From NCBI RefSeq assembly GCF_037975245.1, contig NC_092567.1, positions 5,588,214 to 5,652,213 on the forward strand: DNA of 64,000 bases, written 5' to 3'. Both the position numbers and the translations under genes were made by a program. Under the pieces are notes generated by a model, which was not told the origin of the DNA, searched no databases, and was given only the letters and a program-made list of their open reading frames with translations. The stretch comes from Apostichopus japonicus (Eukaryota > Echinodermata > Holothuroidea > Aspidochirotida > Stichopodidae). Below, piece after piece: positions 48,230-59,675 of the stretch; positions within the stretch are counted from its first letter, which is position 1, and every line of letters starts with the position of its first letter.

Positions 48230-50935
48230 TTTTGAAAAAAATAAAAATTAACCATATTTCTGATCATTACGAATTACATATATACGGCGCGTTTGGAGAT
48301 GTCCGTATCGGGGTTAAAACATTAAGGTCACTTTTGGTCAAGAAATCATTTTTGTTACCGATAGTAGAGGTATACCACGTGAAAGAGGAACCTTTCTACT
48401 TCAATGTGGTGCTAACCGGACATCCTAGTAGGCTCCATAACTAAAGTTATTAGATTTTGAAAAAAAATAAAATTATAAATTTTTCTGATCATTACACATA
48501 ACGTAGTTACAGCGCGTTTAGAGAAGGGTCTGTATCGGGGTTAAAACTTCAAGGTCACTTTTGGTCAAGAAATCATTTTTGTTACCGATAGTAGAGGTAT
48601 ACCACGTAAAAGAGGAACCTTTCTACTTCAATGTGGTGCTAACCGGACATCCTAGTAGGCTCCATAACTAAAGTTATTTGATTTTGAAAAAAATAAAAAT
48701 TAACCATTTTTCTGATCATTACGCATTACATATATACGGCGCGTTTAGAGAAGGGTCCGTATCGGGGTTAAAACTTTAAGGTCACTTTTGGTCAAGAAAT
48801 CATTTTTGTTACCGATAGTAGAGGTATACCACGTAAAAGAGGAACCTTTCTACTTCAATGTGATGCTAACCGGACATCCTGGTAGGCTCCATAACTAAAG
48901 TTATTAGATTTTGAAAAAAATAAAAATTAAACAGTTTTCTGATCATTACACATAACGTATATACAGCGCGTTTAGAGAAGGGTCTGTATCGGGGTTAAAA
49001 CTTTAAGGTCACTTTTGGTCAAGAAATCATTTTTGTTACCGATAGTAGAGGTATACCACGTGAAAGAAGAATCTTTCTACTTTAATGTGGTGCTAACCGG
49101 ACATCCTGGTAGGCTCCATAACTAAAGTAAATCGATTTTGAAAAAAATAAAAATTCACCATATTTCTGATCATTACGAATTACATATATACGGCGCGTTT
49201 GGAGATGTCCGTATCGGGGTTAAAACTTTAAGGTCACTTTTGGTCAAGAAATCATTTTTGTTACCGATAATAGAGGTATACCACGTGAAAGAAGAACCTT
49301 TTTACTTCAATGTGGTGCTAACCGGACATCCTAGTAGGCTCCATAACTAAAGTTAATCGATTTTGAAAAAAAAATTAAAATTATAAATTTTTCTGATCAT
49401 TACGCATTACATATATACGGCGCGTTTAGAGATGTCCGTATCGGGGTTAAAACTTTAAGGTCACTTTTGGTCAAGAAATCATTTTTGTTACCGATAGTAG
49501 AGGTATACCACGTGAAAGAGAAACCTTTCTACTTTAATGTGATGCTAACCGGACATCCTGGTAGGCTCCATAACTAAAGTTATTAGATTTTGAAAAAAAT
49601 AAAAATTAAACAGTTTTCTGATCATTACACATAACGTATATACAGCGCGTTTAGAGAAGGGTCTGTATCGGGGTTAAAACTTTAAGGTCACTTTTGGTCA
49701 AGAAATCATTTTTGTTACCGATAGTAGAGGTATACCACGTGAAAGAGAAACCTTTCTACTTTAATGTGATGCTAACCGGACATCCTGGTAGGCTCCATAA
49801 CTAAAGTTATTAGATTTTGAAAAAAATAAAAATTAAACAGTTTTCTGATCATTACACATAACGTATATACAGCGCGTTTAGAGAAGGGTCTGTATCGGGG
49901 TTAAAACTTTAAGGTCACTTTTGGTCAAGAAATCATTTTTGTTACCGATAGTAGAGGTATACCACGTGAAAGAAGAATCTTTCTACTTTAATGTGGTGCT
50001 AACCGGACATCCTGGTAGGCTCCATAACTAAAGTAAATCGATTTTGAAAAAAATAAAAATTAACCATATTTCTGATCATTACGAATTACATATATACGGC
50101 GCGTTTGGAGATGTCCGTATCGGGGTTAAAACTTTAAGGTCACTTTTGGTCAAGAAATCATTTTTGTTACCGATAATAGAGGTATACCACGTGAAAGAGG
50201 AACCTTTCTACTTCAATGTGGTGCTAACCGGACATCCTAGTAGGCTCCATAACTAAAGTTAATCGATTTTGAAAAAAAAATTAAAATTATAAATTTTTCT
50301 GATCATTACGCATTACATATATACGGCGCGTTTAGAGATGTCCGTATCGGGGTTAAAACTTTAAGGTCACTTTTGGTCAAGAAATCATTTTTGTTACCGA
50401 TAGTAGAGGTATACCACGTGAAAGAGAAACCTTTCTACTTTAATGTGATGCTAACCGGACATCCTGGTAGGCTCCATAACTAAAGTTATTAGATTTTGAA
50501 AAAAATAAAAATTAAACAGTTTTCTGATCATTACACATAACGTATATACAGCGCGTTTAGAGAAGGGTCTGTATCGGGGTTAAAACTTTAAGGTCACTTT
50601 TGGTCAAGAAATCATTTTTGTTACCGATAGTAGAGGTATACCACGTGAAAGAAGAATCTTTCTACTTTAATGTGGTGCTAACCGGACATCCTGGTAGGCT
50701 CCATAACTAAAGTAAATCGATTTTGAAAAAAATAAAAATTAACCATATTTCTGATCATTACGAATTACATATATACGGCGCGTTTGGAGATGTCCGTATC
50801 GGGGTTAAAACTTTAAGGTCACTTTTGGTCAAGAAATCATTTTTGTTACCGATAGTAGAGGTATACCACGTGAAAGAGGAACCTTTCTACTTCAATGTGG
50901 TGCTAACCGGACATCCTAGTAGGCTCCATAACTAA
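48230..50935 (-). repeat. Sat-2 four-monomer higher-order repeat (~906 bp)
   Basis: Near-identical variant monomers start at 48232, 49138 and 50044 (906 bp apart), and another at 50723 (679 bp, three monomers). They share CGAATTACATATATACGGCG and GTTTGGAGATGTCCG, rare elsewhere in the array. Confidence 0.85.
50867..50872. promoter_or_regulatory. Representative E-box in a sat-2 monomer
   Basis: CACGTG is the palindromic E-box bound by bHLH proteins such as Myc/Max and USF. It is present in most sat-2 monomers of both arrays; some read CACGTA. This is a motif match only, with no evidence of binding. Confidence 0.4.
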
Positions 50936-51900
50936 AGTTAATCGATTTTGAAAAAAATAAAAATTAACCATTTTTCTGATCATTACACATAACGTATATA
51001 CAGCGCGTTTAGAGAAGGGTCCGTATCGGGGTTAAAACTTTAAGGTCACTTTTGGTCAAGAAATCATTTTTGTTACCGATAGTAGAGGTATACCACGTGA
51101 AAGAAGAACCTTTCTACTTTAATGTGGTGCTCACTGGACATCCTAGTAGGCTCCATAACTAAAGTAAATCGATTTTGAAAAAAATAAAAATGAACCATTT
51201 TTCTGATCATTACACATAACGTATATACAGCGCGTTTAGAGAAGGGTCTGTATCGGGGTTAAAACTTCAAGGTCACTTTTGGTCAAGAAATCATTTTTGT
51301 TACCGATAGTAGAGGTATACCACGTGAAAGAGAAACCTTTCTACTTTAATGTGATGCTAACCGGACATCCTGGTAGGCTCCATAACTAAAGTTAATAGAT
51401 TTTGAAAAAAATTAAAATTATAAATTTTTCTGATCATTACACATAACGTATATACAGCGCGTTTAGAGAAGGGTCTGTATCGGGGTTAAAACTTTAAGGT
51501 CACTTTTGGTCAAGAAATCATTTTTGTTACCGATAGTAGAGGTATACCACGTGAAAGAGAAACCTTTCTACTTTAATGTGATGCTAACCGGACATCCTGG
51601 TAGGCTCCATAACTAAAGTTAATAGATTTTGAAAAAATAAAAAAACAGTTTTCTGATCATTACACATAACGTATATACAGCGCGTTTAGAGAAGGGTCTG
51701 TATCGGGGTTAAAACTTTAAGGTCACTTTTGGTCAAGAAATTATTTTTGTTACCGATAGTAGAGGTATACCACGTAAAAGAGGAACCTTTCTACTTCAAT
51801 GTGGTGCTAACCGGACATCCTAGTAGGCTCCATAACTAAAGTTAATCGATTTTGAAAAAAAAATCATTTTTCTGATCATTACACATTGAGTATATACAGC

Positions 51901-51988
51901 GCGTTTGGGGTTTTATTTTCGCCAATCTAGCGTTTTTTCGTCAACTGTTGCTGGTAACACTGGTTATAACAAACACACACGACCGCAG
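51901..51988. other. Spacer between sat-2 and E2
   Basis: About 90 bp of unassigned sequence. It shows no match to the spacer on the other side of the sat-2 structure. Confidence 0.5.
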
Positions 51989-52224
51989 ATCGGGCTGAAG
52001 TTGGCGAACAATAACAGCGACCAATAGCAGCGAACGTTAAGCATTACCAGCGACCATTACCAGCGAACAATAAGAGCGAACACTAAGGGAAAATGATACT
52101 ACGGAAAAGTTTAATGGCCATTCCAACGTTACATAAGGGGAAAAAATGTTTTAAAAACAAAACTAATTGACACACTTATTTAACAGCAACATGGGTGTGT
52201 TATCAGACAATATAAAGTTTCAAA
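51989..52224 (+). repeat. E2 left terminal region
   Basis: Matches 9752-9984 closely: sub-repeats of AGCGACCAATAGCAGCGAAC type, AAATGATACTACGGA, TTTAACAGCAACATGGGTGT, then the satellite. Confidence 0.85.
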
Positions 52225-52965
52225 ATCTGTAACTCAGTATCATTGGGGTCCCCAAAGTAGCTGACGTCACCCTCTATCACCCCATCAAAACCATCTTGAG
52301 AGAAGATGTCAGAGAGGGTGTAAATAACGCCAAAACTCGACGCGCAGTCTCATCTACCGTTTATATATGGTTTTTCAACCAGACTTTTGGCTAACAAGTC
52401 AAATCTGTAACTCAGTATCATTGAGGAGCAAAAACGTAGCTAACGTCACCAGCTATCACCCCATACCAACACACCTTGGGGGACGGTATCATTTACGGTG
52501 TTATTAACACCCAAACTCGAAGCAAAGTCTCATCTACCGTTTATATACGGATTTTCAACACGATTTTTGGCTAACAAAACAAATCTGTAACTCAGTATCA
52601 TTGGGGTCCACAAGGTAGCTGACGTCACCCTCTATCACCCCATACCAACAAACCTCGGGGGACGGTATCATTTACGGTGTTATTAACACCCAAATTCGAC
52701 GCAAAGTCTCATCTACAATTTAAATACGGTTTTTCAACACGATTTTTGGCTAACAAATCAAATCTGTAACTCAGTATCATTGGGGTCCCCAAAGTAGCTG
52801 ACGTCACCCTCTATCACCCCATAGCAACAAACCTCGGGGGACGGTATCATTTACGGTGTTATTAACACCCAAATTCGGCGCAAAGTCTCATCTACAATTT
52901 AAATACGGTTTTTCAACACAATTTTTGGCTAACAAATCAAATCTGTAACTCAGTATCATTGGGGA
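52225..52965 (-). repeat. Satellite sat-1, array C (about 4 monomers, reverse)
   Basis: The first monomer (52260-52400) is the same degraded edge type as in E1 (CTTGAGAGAAGATGTC and TAACGCCAAAACTCGACGCG). It ends mid-monomer at GGGGAGCAAATATTTTTC, joined directly to the core at the place equivalent to 18470. Confidence 0.93.
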
Positions 52966-53452
52966 GCAAATATTTTTCAATACTGCCAAAACTCCCGAAT
53001 AATAAAGACAAAATAAACTGGTCTTGGTGATTTTCCACCAGCCAAGCCACTTGAAATTCACGCTACTGTACAAAGGTATGAATTCTTAAATGTTCATGTT
53101 CGGCAATAACCTGGACATTGCCGTTAGTTATACTCTACAGTGTAAAGAAAAATAGTCAGCTTACCATTGACTAGAGTCAACATTACATAAACTGCTACAT
53201 AAACTGCATGACTATTTTATTTTTTATTTTTGTTATGTGTGATTCAGTTGTGACTTCATTTTTCCCTGCCCTGGTCTAGGTTATGTATAATGTTTAAATA
53301 TTAACAATTTGGCATCTCTCGGTACTCAGAAAACACAAACTTCGTTCGCAACCCTTTGCTGTGTAAAGCAGGTATCGCGGTATCACTATACTGCAGCGCT
53401 TCCGTGATACCTGGAATGTGTTATTTGCCGTGGTTGCAGTTGGGAATAGGAA

Positions 53453-54984
53453 CAGCGACGTAGCCAGGAATTTGAAAGGGGGGGGGAGCACTTTTTGCGA
53501 TTGATATCGATTTTCAAAAATTTAGGCACGACTATCTGAGCGGAGCGCCACCATCGGTTGGCGCGGAGCGTACAAGAAAATTTTTGGTTTTACAAACCCC
53601 CCAGATGGCCGGAAACGGCCCTTCCCGAGTGTTCATGCTGGTTCCATAGCCTCTTGCTAACTTGAGACACCTCATTCAATATCACTTTTCAACCAAAAAA
53701 ACAAACGAGTTAAAATAGTACGTAATTCAATAATACATAATGTATTTAAAATTAGCAAGGTACATGTACAGAGTAGTCTTACTTTTCAACTGCTGATACT
53801 TGTAGTTACATATATAGAGAGGCCAGAAATGTCTTAGATACAACTATAGCCAGTAATTGTCTTTGATACAACTGTAATGTTTAAGTTAGCCTAATAAGAA
53901 AAGGCGAGAGCTATCCGACGATTGCCATCTGATTCAAATTTCTCAACTGTTTTCTCAACTGAAATATTATATGCGTAAACAGGTTCTTAACTAGATGTTA
54001 CAACACTGACAAGATCGGATCCTATAGTCTTTTTCGGTGGGTAGAGTGTTGAATGAAACGGCACGCGATAGAAATGACAGCCTAAATTAGAAGACTAGGT
54101 CACCTAATTAAGCCATATTCTTGCTACGTTCATTTCAATAGTTATTCCTGTCTAGACTCTTAAACTCGTCCAGCAAGCTTATGGATTTGAAATATGGGTG
54201 TTTGTAAAAAAAGATAACTTGGCCAAAAAAAGTGTAGGCCCGGGCCCACAGTGCTACATACTGGCTACGCCCCTGATCATATGATATCATATTATCAGCA
54301 GATTTTGTTTCCTGTTTGAATTCTTTTACATGTTCTTTTACATAATATATCAGAAAGACAAACATAGTGCTCTTTTACAATTTTTCAAGTAGGATGATTC
54401 TTGTTTATTGTCCAATGTCTGGACTTTAATACATTTGACCAACTTAACTGATGGACAATATAAACTTTCATATTTTGGAATATAGCCAGATATGCAGTGG
54501 CCTAAAACAAATATCGTTATCGCAGTGTATTAGCAGTGTAATAATTATTTATAGGAAGTGCGTATCACGTACGATTGCTAGCTTAGTTTCATAACATGCT
54601 GTTCGTGCAACAACTTAGGACGAATCATAGAAAGGATGAGAACGAACGTTGTCGACGTTGTTGTGCATACGGTTCGTGACATTCCATAGAGTGCGGTTAG
54701 GTAGGCAATATGTATTTTATTACGCAGTGGCCAACTGTAGGCTTGTAATAGGCTATAGGCTAAATTTAGCTAATTGCATCTGCCAAACTAAGTAAGTAGT
54801 TAAATCAGTAGGCGTGAAAGTTACTACGATTATAATTGAGTTAACGGAGCTGACGAGTATTCAAGATCAAAAGAGCACTGACAAAATACCATGCTAAAAA
54901 AACAACAGTTTTTAAACATTTTTTTCGACACTGAAAGGGGGGGGGAGCGGTCGCTCCCCCTGCTCCCCCCTGGCTACGTCCCTG
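53453..54984. mobile_element. hAT-like element, 8-bp TSD AATAGGAA
   Basis: The ends CAGCGACGTAGCCAGG and (reverse complemented) CAGGGACGTAGCCAGG differ at one base. AATAGGAA flanks both sides (53445-53452, 54985-54992), and the empty site is at 18975-18982 in U. The element is 1532 bp and non-coding, with a hairpin module at 53531. An internal end-like sequence, ACTGGCTACGCCCCTG near 54258-54273, suggests a further nested element whose left end I did not find. Confidence 0.92.
53531..53630 (+). repeat. Hairpin module, reference copy
   Basis: A ~100-bp module: ACTATCTGAGCGGAGCGCC, ACC, loop ATC, GGTTGGCGCGGAGCGTACA, AGAAAATTTTTGGTTT, ACAAACCCCCCAGATGGCC, GGAAACGGCCCTTCCCGAG. GCGCCACC can pair with GGTTGGCGC as an 8-bp stem with one bulged T and a 3-nt loop. 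At least eleven full or near-full copies and three partial ones occur in this window, all within or next to TIR elements. Its origin is unknown; it could be a separate non-autonomous element or a shared internal domain. Confidence 0.9.
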
Positions 54985-55425
54985 AATAGGAATAGTGAAC
55001 TGAAAAGTGTGAATATTTAGTCGATGGTTTTATTCACATTAAAAATATCAAAATGTTTCAGTAGTACTTGCTAACGTTGATTATTTATAACAGCTATAAC
55101 ACGCATACACCCTTTGTTCATTATATGAAGTTTGTAATTTATAAAAAAAAAGTTGATCCCTTCATATCCAATATATGTCTTCTGAAACATCATGAAGGTA
55201 CTTTTCTTGGAACATAAAAGGAGATTGAAGAATTAAGCCGACGATAGAAAAAAAGATTTAGGTAACTGCATGCCTGTCGATTATTCCTTTAAAGGAGTTG
55301 GTTAACGGTATAGTACGGATTAAACCGATAATGACTGAAACAAAAAACTTGAGGTTCCATCGGTTGTTGATTACACAGACTTGTGTAGCTACGTTTTGTT
55401 GACCTGGATTCAGGTCACTCTAAAT

Positions 55426-56243
55426 CATTGGTTTTCAACCTTTTTTCGATCACGAGCCCAATTCGTCTTCCGAGCCGTCCTCGCGAGCCCATACCCTACC
55501 CTGCAAAGTTATCAACTTCATAAAATCAATTTCACAGCGTTTATTAGTGTATTCTTGACACAAGTGACCCGGGGACTCAATCAGAGCTATGTATGTTCCT
55601 CCGTGATCAGATGACAGGTACTGCCCAATTAGAGCCTATCTCAAAGATTTCTTGCAACCCTCAATGGTACACTGGTTTCATAAGAAATGTGTGACCGTAA
55701 TCACTATCAGAATAATGCAGAAAAATGGAGATGAGCAATGCAATAAAAAAGCAGCAAAACCGTTTGACGTGTGCATATGAGGCCCAGTAGTATTAAAGGA
55801 GATATATTTCGAATCGGTGAGGTAATTTCTATTTATTGAAAACAAATTAACAAATAAAGAGAACGTAATAATACTTTGTGTATTGACAATAGAACGGGAG
55901 AACTGATAGAATACTTGCTGCGTGCACTGGGAAGAGCTGGGTTCGATTGAGCAAGGCTTCCACACATCATAACCTTGGTAAATACGTAATACGTAGTGTG
56001 CAGTGGTTGGTGGGAGTCACCGAATTCTCTTATACTAGTCTTATAGGGTTAGGGTTGAGTAAATTTTACCCGTTGTACAAGGTTTCAACGAAGAGGCTTC
56101 CTAAGAAACATCATCATGTGCCTTCGCCACCAGCCCCCCAAAATGCCACAATTTTTAATCATTACTGGGGCAATGCTCGCGAGCCCACAAAATCGGCTTC
56201 GCGGGCCCAAATGGGCCCGCGAGCCCAAGGTTGAAAACCACTG
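55426..56243. mobile_element. hAT element with CAGTGGTTTTCAACC terminus, 8-bp TSD CTCTAAAT
   Basis: The right end reverse complements to CAGTGGTTTTCAACCTTGGG. The left end reads CATTGGTTTTCAACCTTTT. Termini of this form are characteristic of hAT (Charlie-type) elements. CTCTAAAT flanks both sides exactly (55418-55425, 56244-56251), and the empty site is at 19777-19784. Near both ends GAGCCC and CGCGAGCCC repeats occur. At 818 bp it has no transposase and is non-autonomous. The small open frame at 55947-56234 is not recognisable. Confidence 0.95.
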
Positions 56244-56362
56244 CTCTAAATGATACACCAATAGTTAAAAGTCGAAAGAGCTATTTTCAATTTTCATTCC
56301 AGTGAAGTTAGTGCATGTGTACACAGGCGCGTATCCAGGATTTTCAAACCCGGGGGCGCGAA

Positions 56363-56474
56363 TTACTAAGCGGAGCGCCACCATCGGTTGGCGCGCAGCG
56401 TACAAGAAAATTTCTTGTTTTGAAACCCCCCCCCCCCCCCCCCAGATCACCGGAAACGGCACTTCTCGGGCTTG
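56363..56474 (+). repeat. Hairpin module copy
   Basis: TTACTAAGCGGAGCGCCACC, then GGTTGGCGCGCAGCGTACAA, a C-run of about 16, and a tail ending CACCGGAAACGGCACTTCTC. The C-run is longer than in other copies. Confidence 0.85.
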
Positions 56475-57011
56475 AAATGACCAACCAGATGTACACTTTT
56501 TGCCTGAGAACCAGGTATTTCCTAATAGTATTTTTTTTTCCATCCATAACCTTTTTGAAGTTTGTCAACCCGGCACACATCATGTTCGACCTTATGGCAT
56601 CTCCTGTGGGTCTTTGCTTTTGTAGGTGATTCTACGTCGCGGCCCACAATACCCGTCAGCCCCACTTTTCAAGGTTTTAAGCCCCATATTTGTTCAGAAT
56701 TTGAAAATTCACATTTCTCGTGAATAAACTCACTTCAAGACATACCCATAATGTTGTACAAAATTTCATCTATGGACAACCAATATAGAAAAACTTCCTT
56801 CAACCCCTAACAGACCGTTCAAAATTGCACGAGTAGAGGGAAGTGTGATGCAGAATGTTGGTGAGAAATTTTCGAAAATTCAGACACAGTTAATTTAATG
56901 GTGTACAAACCTCTTATAACGGCTATTATAAAACTTGGTTGAAGGAAATGAAAAAATAGCAGATATTTCCGAAAGCGAACACTACACACATAGGCGTAGG
57001 AGGTGCGGCGG

Positions 57012-57392
57012 CAGTGGCGGAGCTAGGGGTATTGGTCAGGAGTGGCGAGAATGGTCTGTAGGAGCGCTTTCGATACTATCTAAGCGGAGAGCCACCACTG
57101 GTTGGCGCGTAGCGTACAGAAAATTTTTGAATAAAGATACTCCCTAGATCGCCGGAAATGACCCTTTCCGGGCCTGGCTAATTTGCAGATAAACGAAGAA
57201 TAAGGTGTCATCGCCAAATGACACCAACAAAATGTGAGAAATGTCAATAAGTAGATGAGAGCGCAATAACAACGTTAATAATCTAGAATAAGTAAAAAGT
57301 GGTAAAGAGCTGAAAAAGGCGCCAGCAGTCCATTTGAGTCCGTCAGGGGGGGGGGGCATCCACCCCCCGACCGTATGGACGCTCCGCCACTG
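57012..57392. mobile_element. Small nested hAT-like element, 8-bp near-TSD
   Basis: The termini are CAGTGGCGGAGC at both ends (12 bp identical). The flanks TGCGGCGG (57004-57011) and CGCGGCGG (57393-57400) agree at seven of eight positions. The related element at 25064 has no insertion at this place. At 381 bp it is a MITE-sized element with a hairpin module at 57075. Confidence 0.85.
57075..57177 (+). repeat. Hairpin module copy
   Basis: ACTATCTAAGCGGAGAGCC, then GGTTGGCGCGTAGCGTACAG, with a tail ending GCCGGAAATGACCCTTTCCG. It fills over a quarter of the 57012-57392 element. Confidence 0.83.
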
Positions 57393-57785
57393 CGCGGCGG
57401 GGGTGCAGCCCTTAATTCGCCATTACTAATGTAAAAGAGAGTTTTGACATAATTGGACCTCCATGCTTTTTATACATCTACATGAGACATGTCGTTGTTT
57501 ACATTAGCATCACGCGAAATACTGCGCAATTTGAACGGACCGTACGGTACATGATGGCATGCGATGTAATAACCGAGGCTTGCTTATATGATATTGACAT
57601 GAACACGTTGAACGCGAAAATTTTTGGTTATTTTTTCAGGCAAGTCGGACAGTTTTGAGGCTTTTCATCCTGCAACGCCATTTTCATGCTCACTGATATG
57701 ATGTGATATCTGCTGTTTGCGTTACAAATTCGAACAGGCGCGTAGCGAGGAATTTGCCAAGGGAGGGGCGAAGCCTGTAGGCAAA

Positions 57786-57965
57786 TTATCTAAGTGTAGC
57801 GCTACCATAGGTTGGCGCGAAGCGTACAAGGAAATTTTGGCAGAAAATGCCTCCCAGATCGCTGGAAATGGCACTACCCAGGACCATTTGTTAGCGCGAA
57901 GCGTACAAGCAAATTTTGGCCGAAAATGTCTCCCAGATCGCTGGAAATGACACTTCCCAGGCCTT
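57786..57965 (+). repeat. Two hairpin modules in tandem
   Basis: A full copy (57786-57883) is followed at once by a partial one (57887-57965) that lacks the first hairpin arm. Both end with CTCCCAGATCGCTGGAAATG. Tandem duplication of the module is seen nowhere else in the window. Confidence 0.85.
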
Positions 57966-58347
57966 GTAAGTTGCCTCTAAGCACTTTCTATTTTGAAATT
58001 ACTTAGCGATATCATTTAAAAAAATGCTGAATGGGGGGGGGGGGCGGGCGGTCGCCCCCATCCCAAAATGCGTCATGTTCCCCGACGACACGGTCGAGTT
58101 CGAGACCAGCCACAGTTGGTTTCATAGCACAATTCTACACACGCGTTATGATAGACCATATATAGTACATATATAGATCATTAGTGAGAGAGGAAAATGG
58201 AAACGTCAAAAAATGGAGTTGTCGGTGTAAGGGGTAGGGTGAGTCACACTTTTACGAAATCATTGATCCGTCACTGGCTACCCTTCAGCGCTGTAATGAT
58301 GTCACTGTTCCTCTTTCTCTCCCCGGTGTCTTCGCGTTTTTCTTTTA

Positions 58348-58469
58348 CTCCCTCCTTTTCTCCTTTTTCTCTCTTTCTTCTTTTTCTTTTCCCTTCCTTC
58401 CTCTCCTCCTCCTCTTTTTTCCCCTCTTTTTTCTTTTTTTCTTCTCTTTTTTTCTCTCCTCTTTTTCTT
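58348..58469 (+). repeat. 122-nt pure pyrimidine tract
   Basis: Only C and T on this strand. It has the same length and position relative to the right terminus as the tract at 27204-27325, with internal differences between the two. Confidence 0.95.
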
Positions 58470-58522
58470 ACCCGGGGGGCGCGCGCCCCCAACGCCCCCC
58501 CCCTGGATACGCACCTGGTACA

Positions 58523-59669
58523 CATCAATGAAAGATGACCAAACTTGATCATATAGTGTCCTTGAGTAGTGGGTCATATGGGTGTTTAGTAAGTTTATGC
58601 CAATGGTTATGCAGAGGTCATCTGGGTTCATTGTGTGAACCCACTCAAAATGCTTCTCCTATATGGGTGATCACCATGCTGGGTCATAGTGGTCACTTAA
58701 TATGGAGACATAATTATGGTGTGTTCAAAATATGGATGTCATGTTCTTCTCGTGCAGTTTGCATTGGATTATGAAGAATGTTGGTCATAGTGTTACTTGA
58801 ACAGTAGTCTATATAGGGGTAAGAATTTGTGGCCAACGGTCATCCGGGCCCAAATTTGCGATTTTGTGTAAAACACTGTGCTTTTCTTCAGCAATAAAAG
58901 TTTTTTTTTAAAGAAATATGACTAAATTTTTCAATAAACTTTCAATTTTTTATAGTTCAAGAAGGTAAACCATAATTAGTATACCCTGTAATTTGTTTAA
59001 GAAGTCATGGTCTTTTCTCTTCTACGCTAGGCAAAGTGATAACTTAGATATTAATTTCATTACTTGTCGTTTGTTGCATGTCTATTAAAGAATTAGGTTC
59101 TTACCAGCTTACTGCTGAATGCCGGAAGATCTATGAAGATTCATGTGGAATTTGCCTTCGTTTGTTTGTTGTTTGTTTGTTGTGTGTATGTGTAAGATAA
59201 CTAAACAAGTCAGTGCAACTTAAAACTTCATGAAATGTACGTATAACTTAGGAAAGATATCAGCCCAGCTGCTTTTCACGTAGTTTTGGCCGTTATGCGT
59301 TTGATTGCAAAAACTGGTACACAATCAAATCATCATCTTAACATTGTTGAAAATATGAAAATATCTCAACTACTTATACAGTAAGTAAACCTTGATTGAA
59401 AGCCATACTAAGTTGATATATACATTCCCCTTAGTATATACAAGAAACATATTGTATATGTGTTGTCAATGTAAAATGCCAGATATCGAGTCAATATATT
59501 AGGTCAATTTATGTATTTCGAATCATGAGCCGTTTATTCTTTTTAATTCACTTTAACCAGTCATTTATAAAATAAGTTTTTTACGGCACATTTTGAACAA
59601 GGGGGTCAGATACGTTATATCCTGTTATGGAATTGATGCTTTAACGCAAACGTATTTGAGAGAAATAAC
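58523..59669. other. Core U' segment, no gene
   Basis: Aligns with U at 19846-20000, then with 24262-25063 and 27376-27590, that is, with the two U-specific insertions removed. Nothing coding is conserved. Confidence 0.65.
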
Positions 59670-59675
59670 CAAACA

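Larger units (their letters stand above)
35466..51900 (-). repeat. Satellite sat-2, reverse array (about 72 monomers of ~226 bp)
   Basis: Landmarks GTATCGGGGTTAAAACTT, TTGTTACCGATAGTAGAGG, ACCACGTGAAAGA and CATAACTAAAGT recur every 226-227 bp. The ~70-codon frames start at TTG, occur in only some monomers and are broken in the rest, so they are not genes. The array ends at 51900, about 90 bp before the terminus of E2. Confidence 0.97.
56324..58517. mobile_element. Composite TIR element, 5-bp TSD GTACA
   Basis: The termini CAGGCGCGTATCCAGG and (reverse complemented) CAGGTGCGTATCCAGG are the same as those of 25064-27375. GTACA flanks both sides (56319-56323, 58518-58522), and the empty site is at 19846-19850. 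The interior parallels the other copy, with modules near the left end and a 122-nt pyrimidine tract near the right, but also carries its own nested element at 57012. No transposase frame. Confidence 0.9.

Noticed and set aside
35966-50935. Repeated 70-codon frames beginning MKKIKI in sat-2
   Set aside because: They start at TTG, appear in only a few of ~72 monomers, and shift frame with the 226-bp period.
55926-55953. Possible tRNA B box (GGGTTCGATTG) inside the hAT element
   Set aside because: No A box at the right distance and imperfect match.
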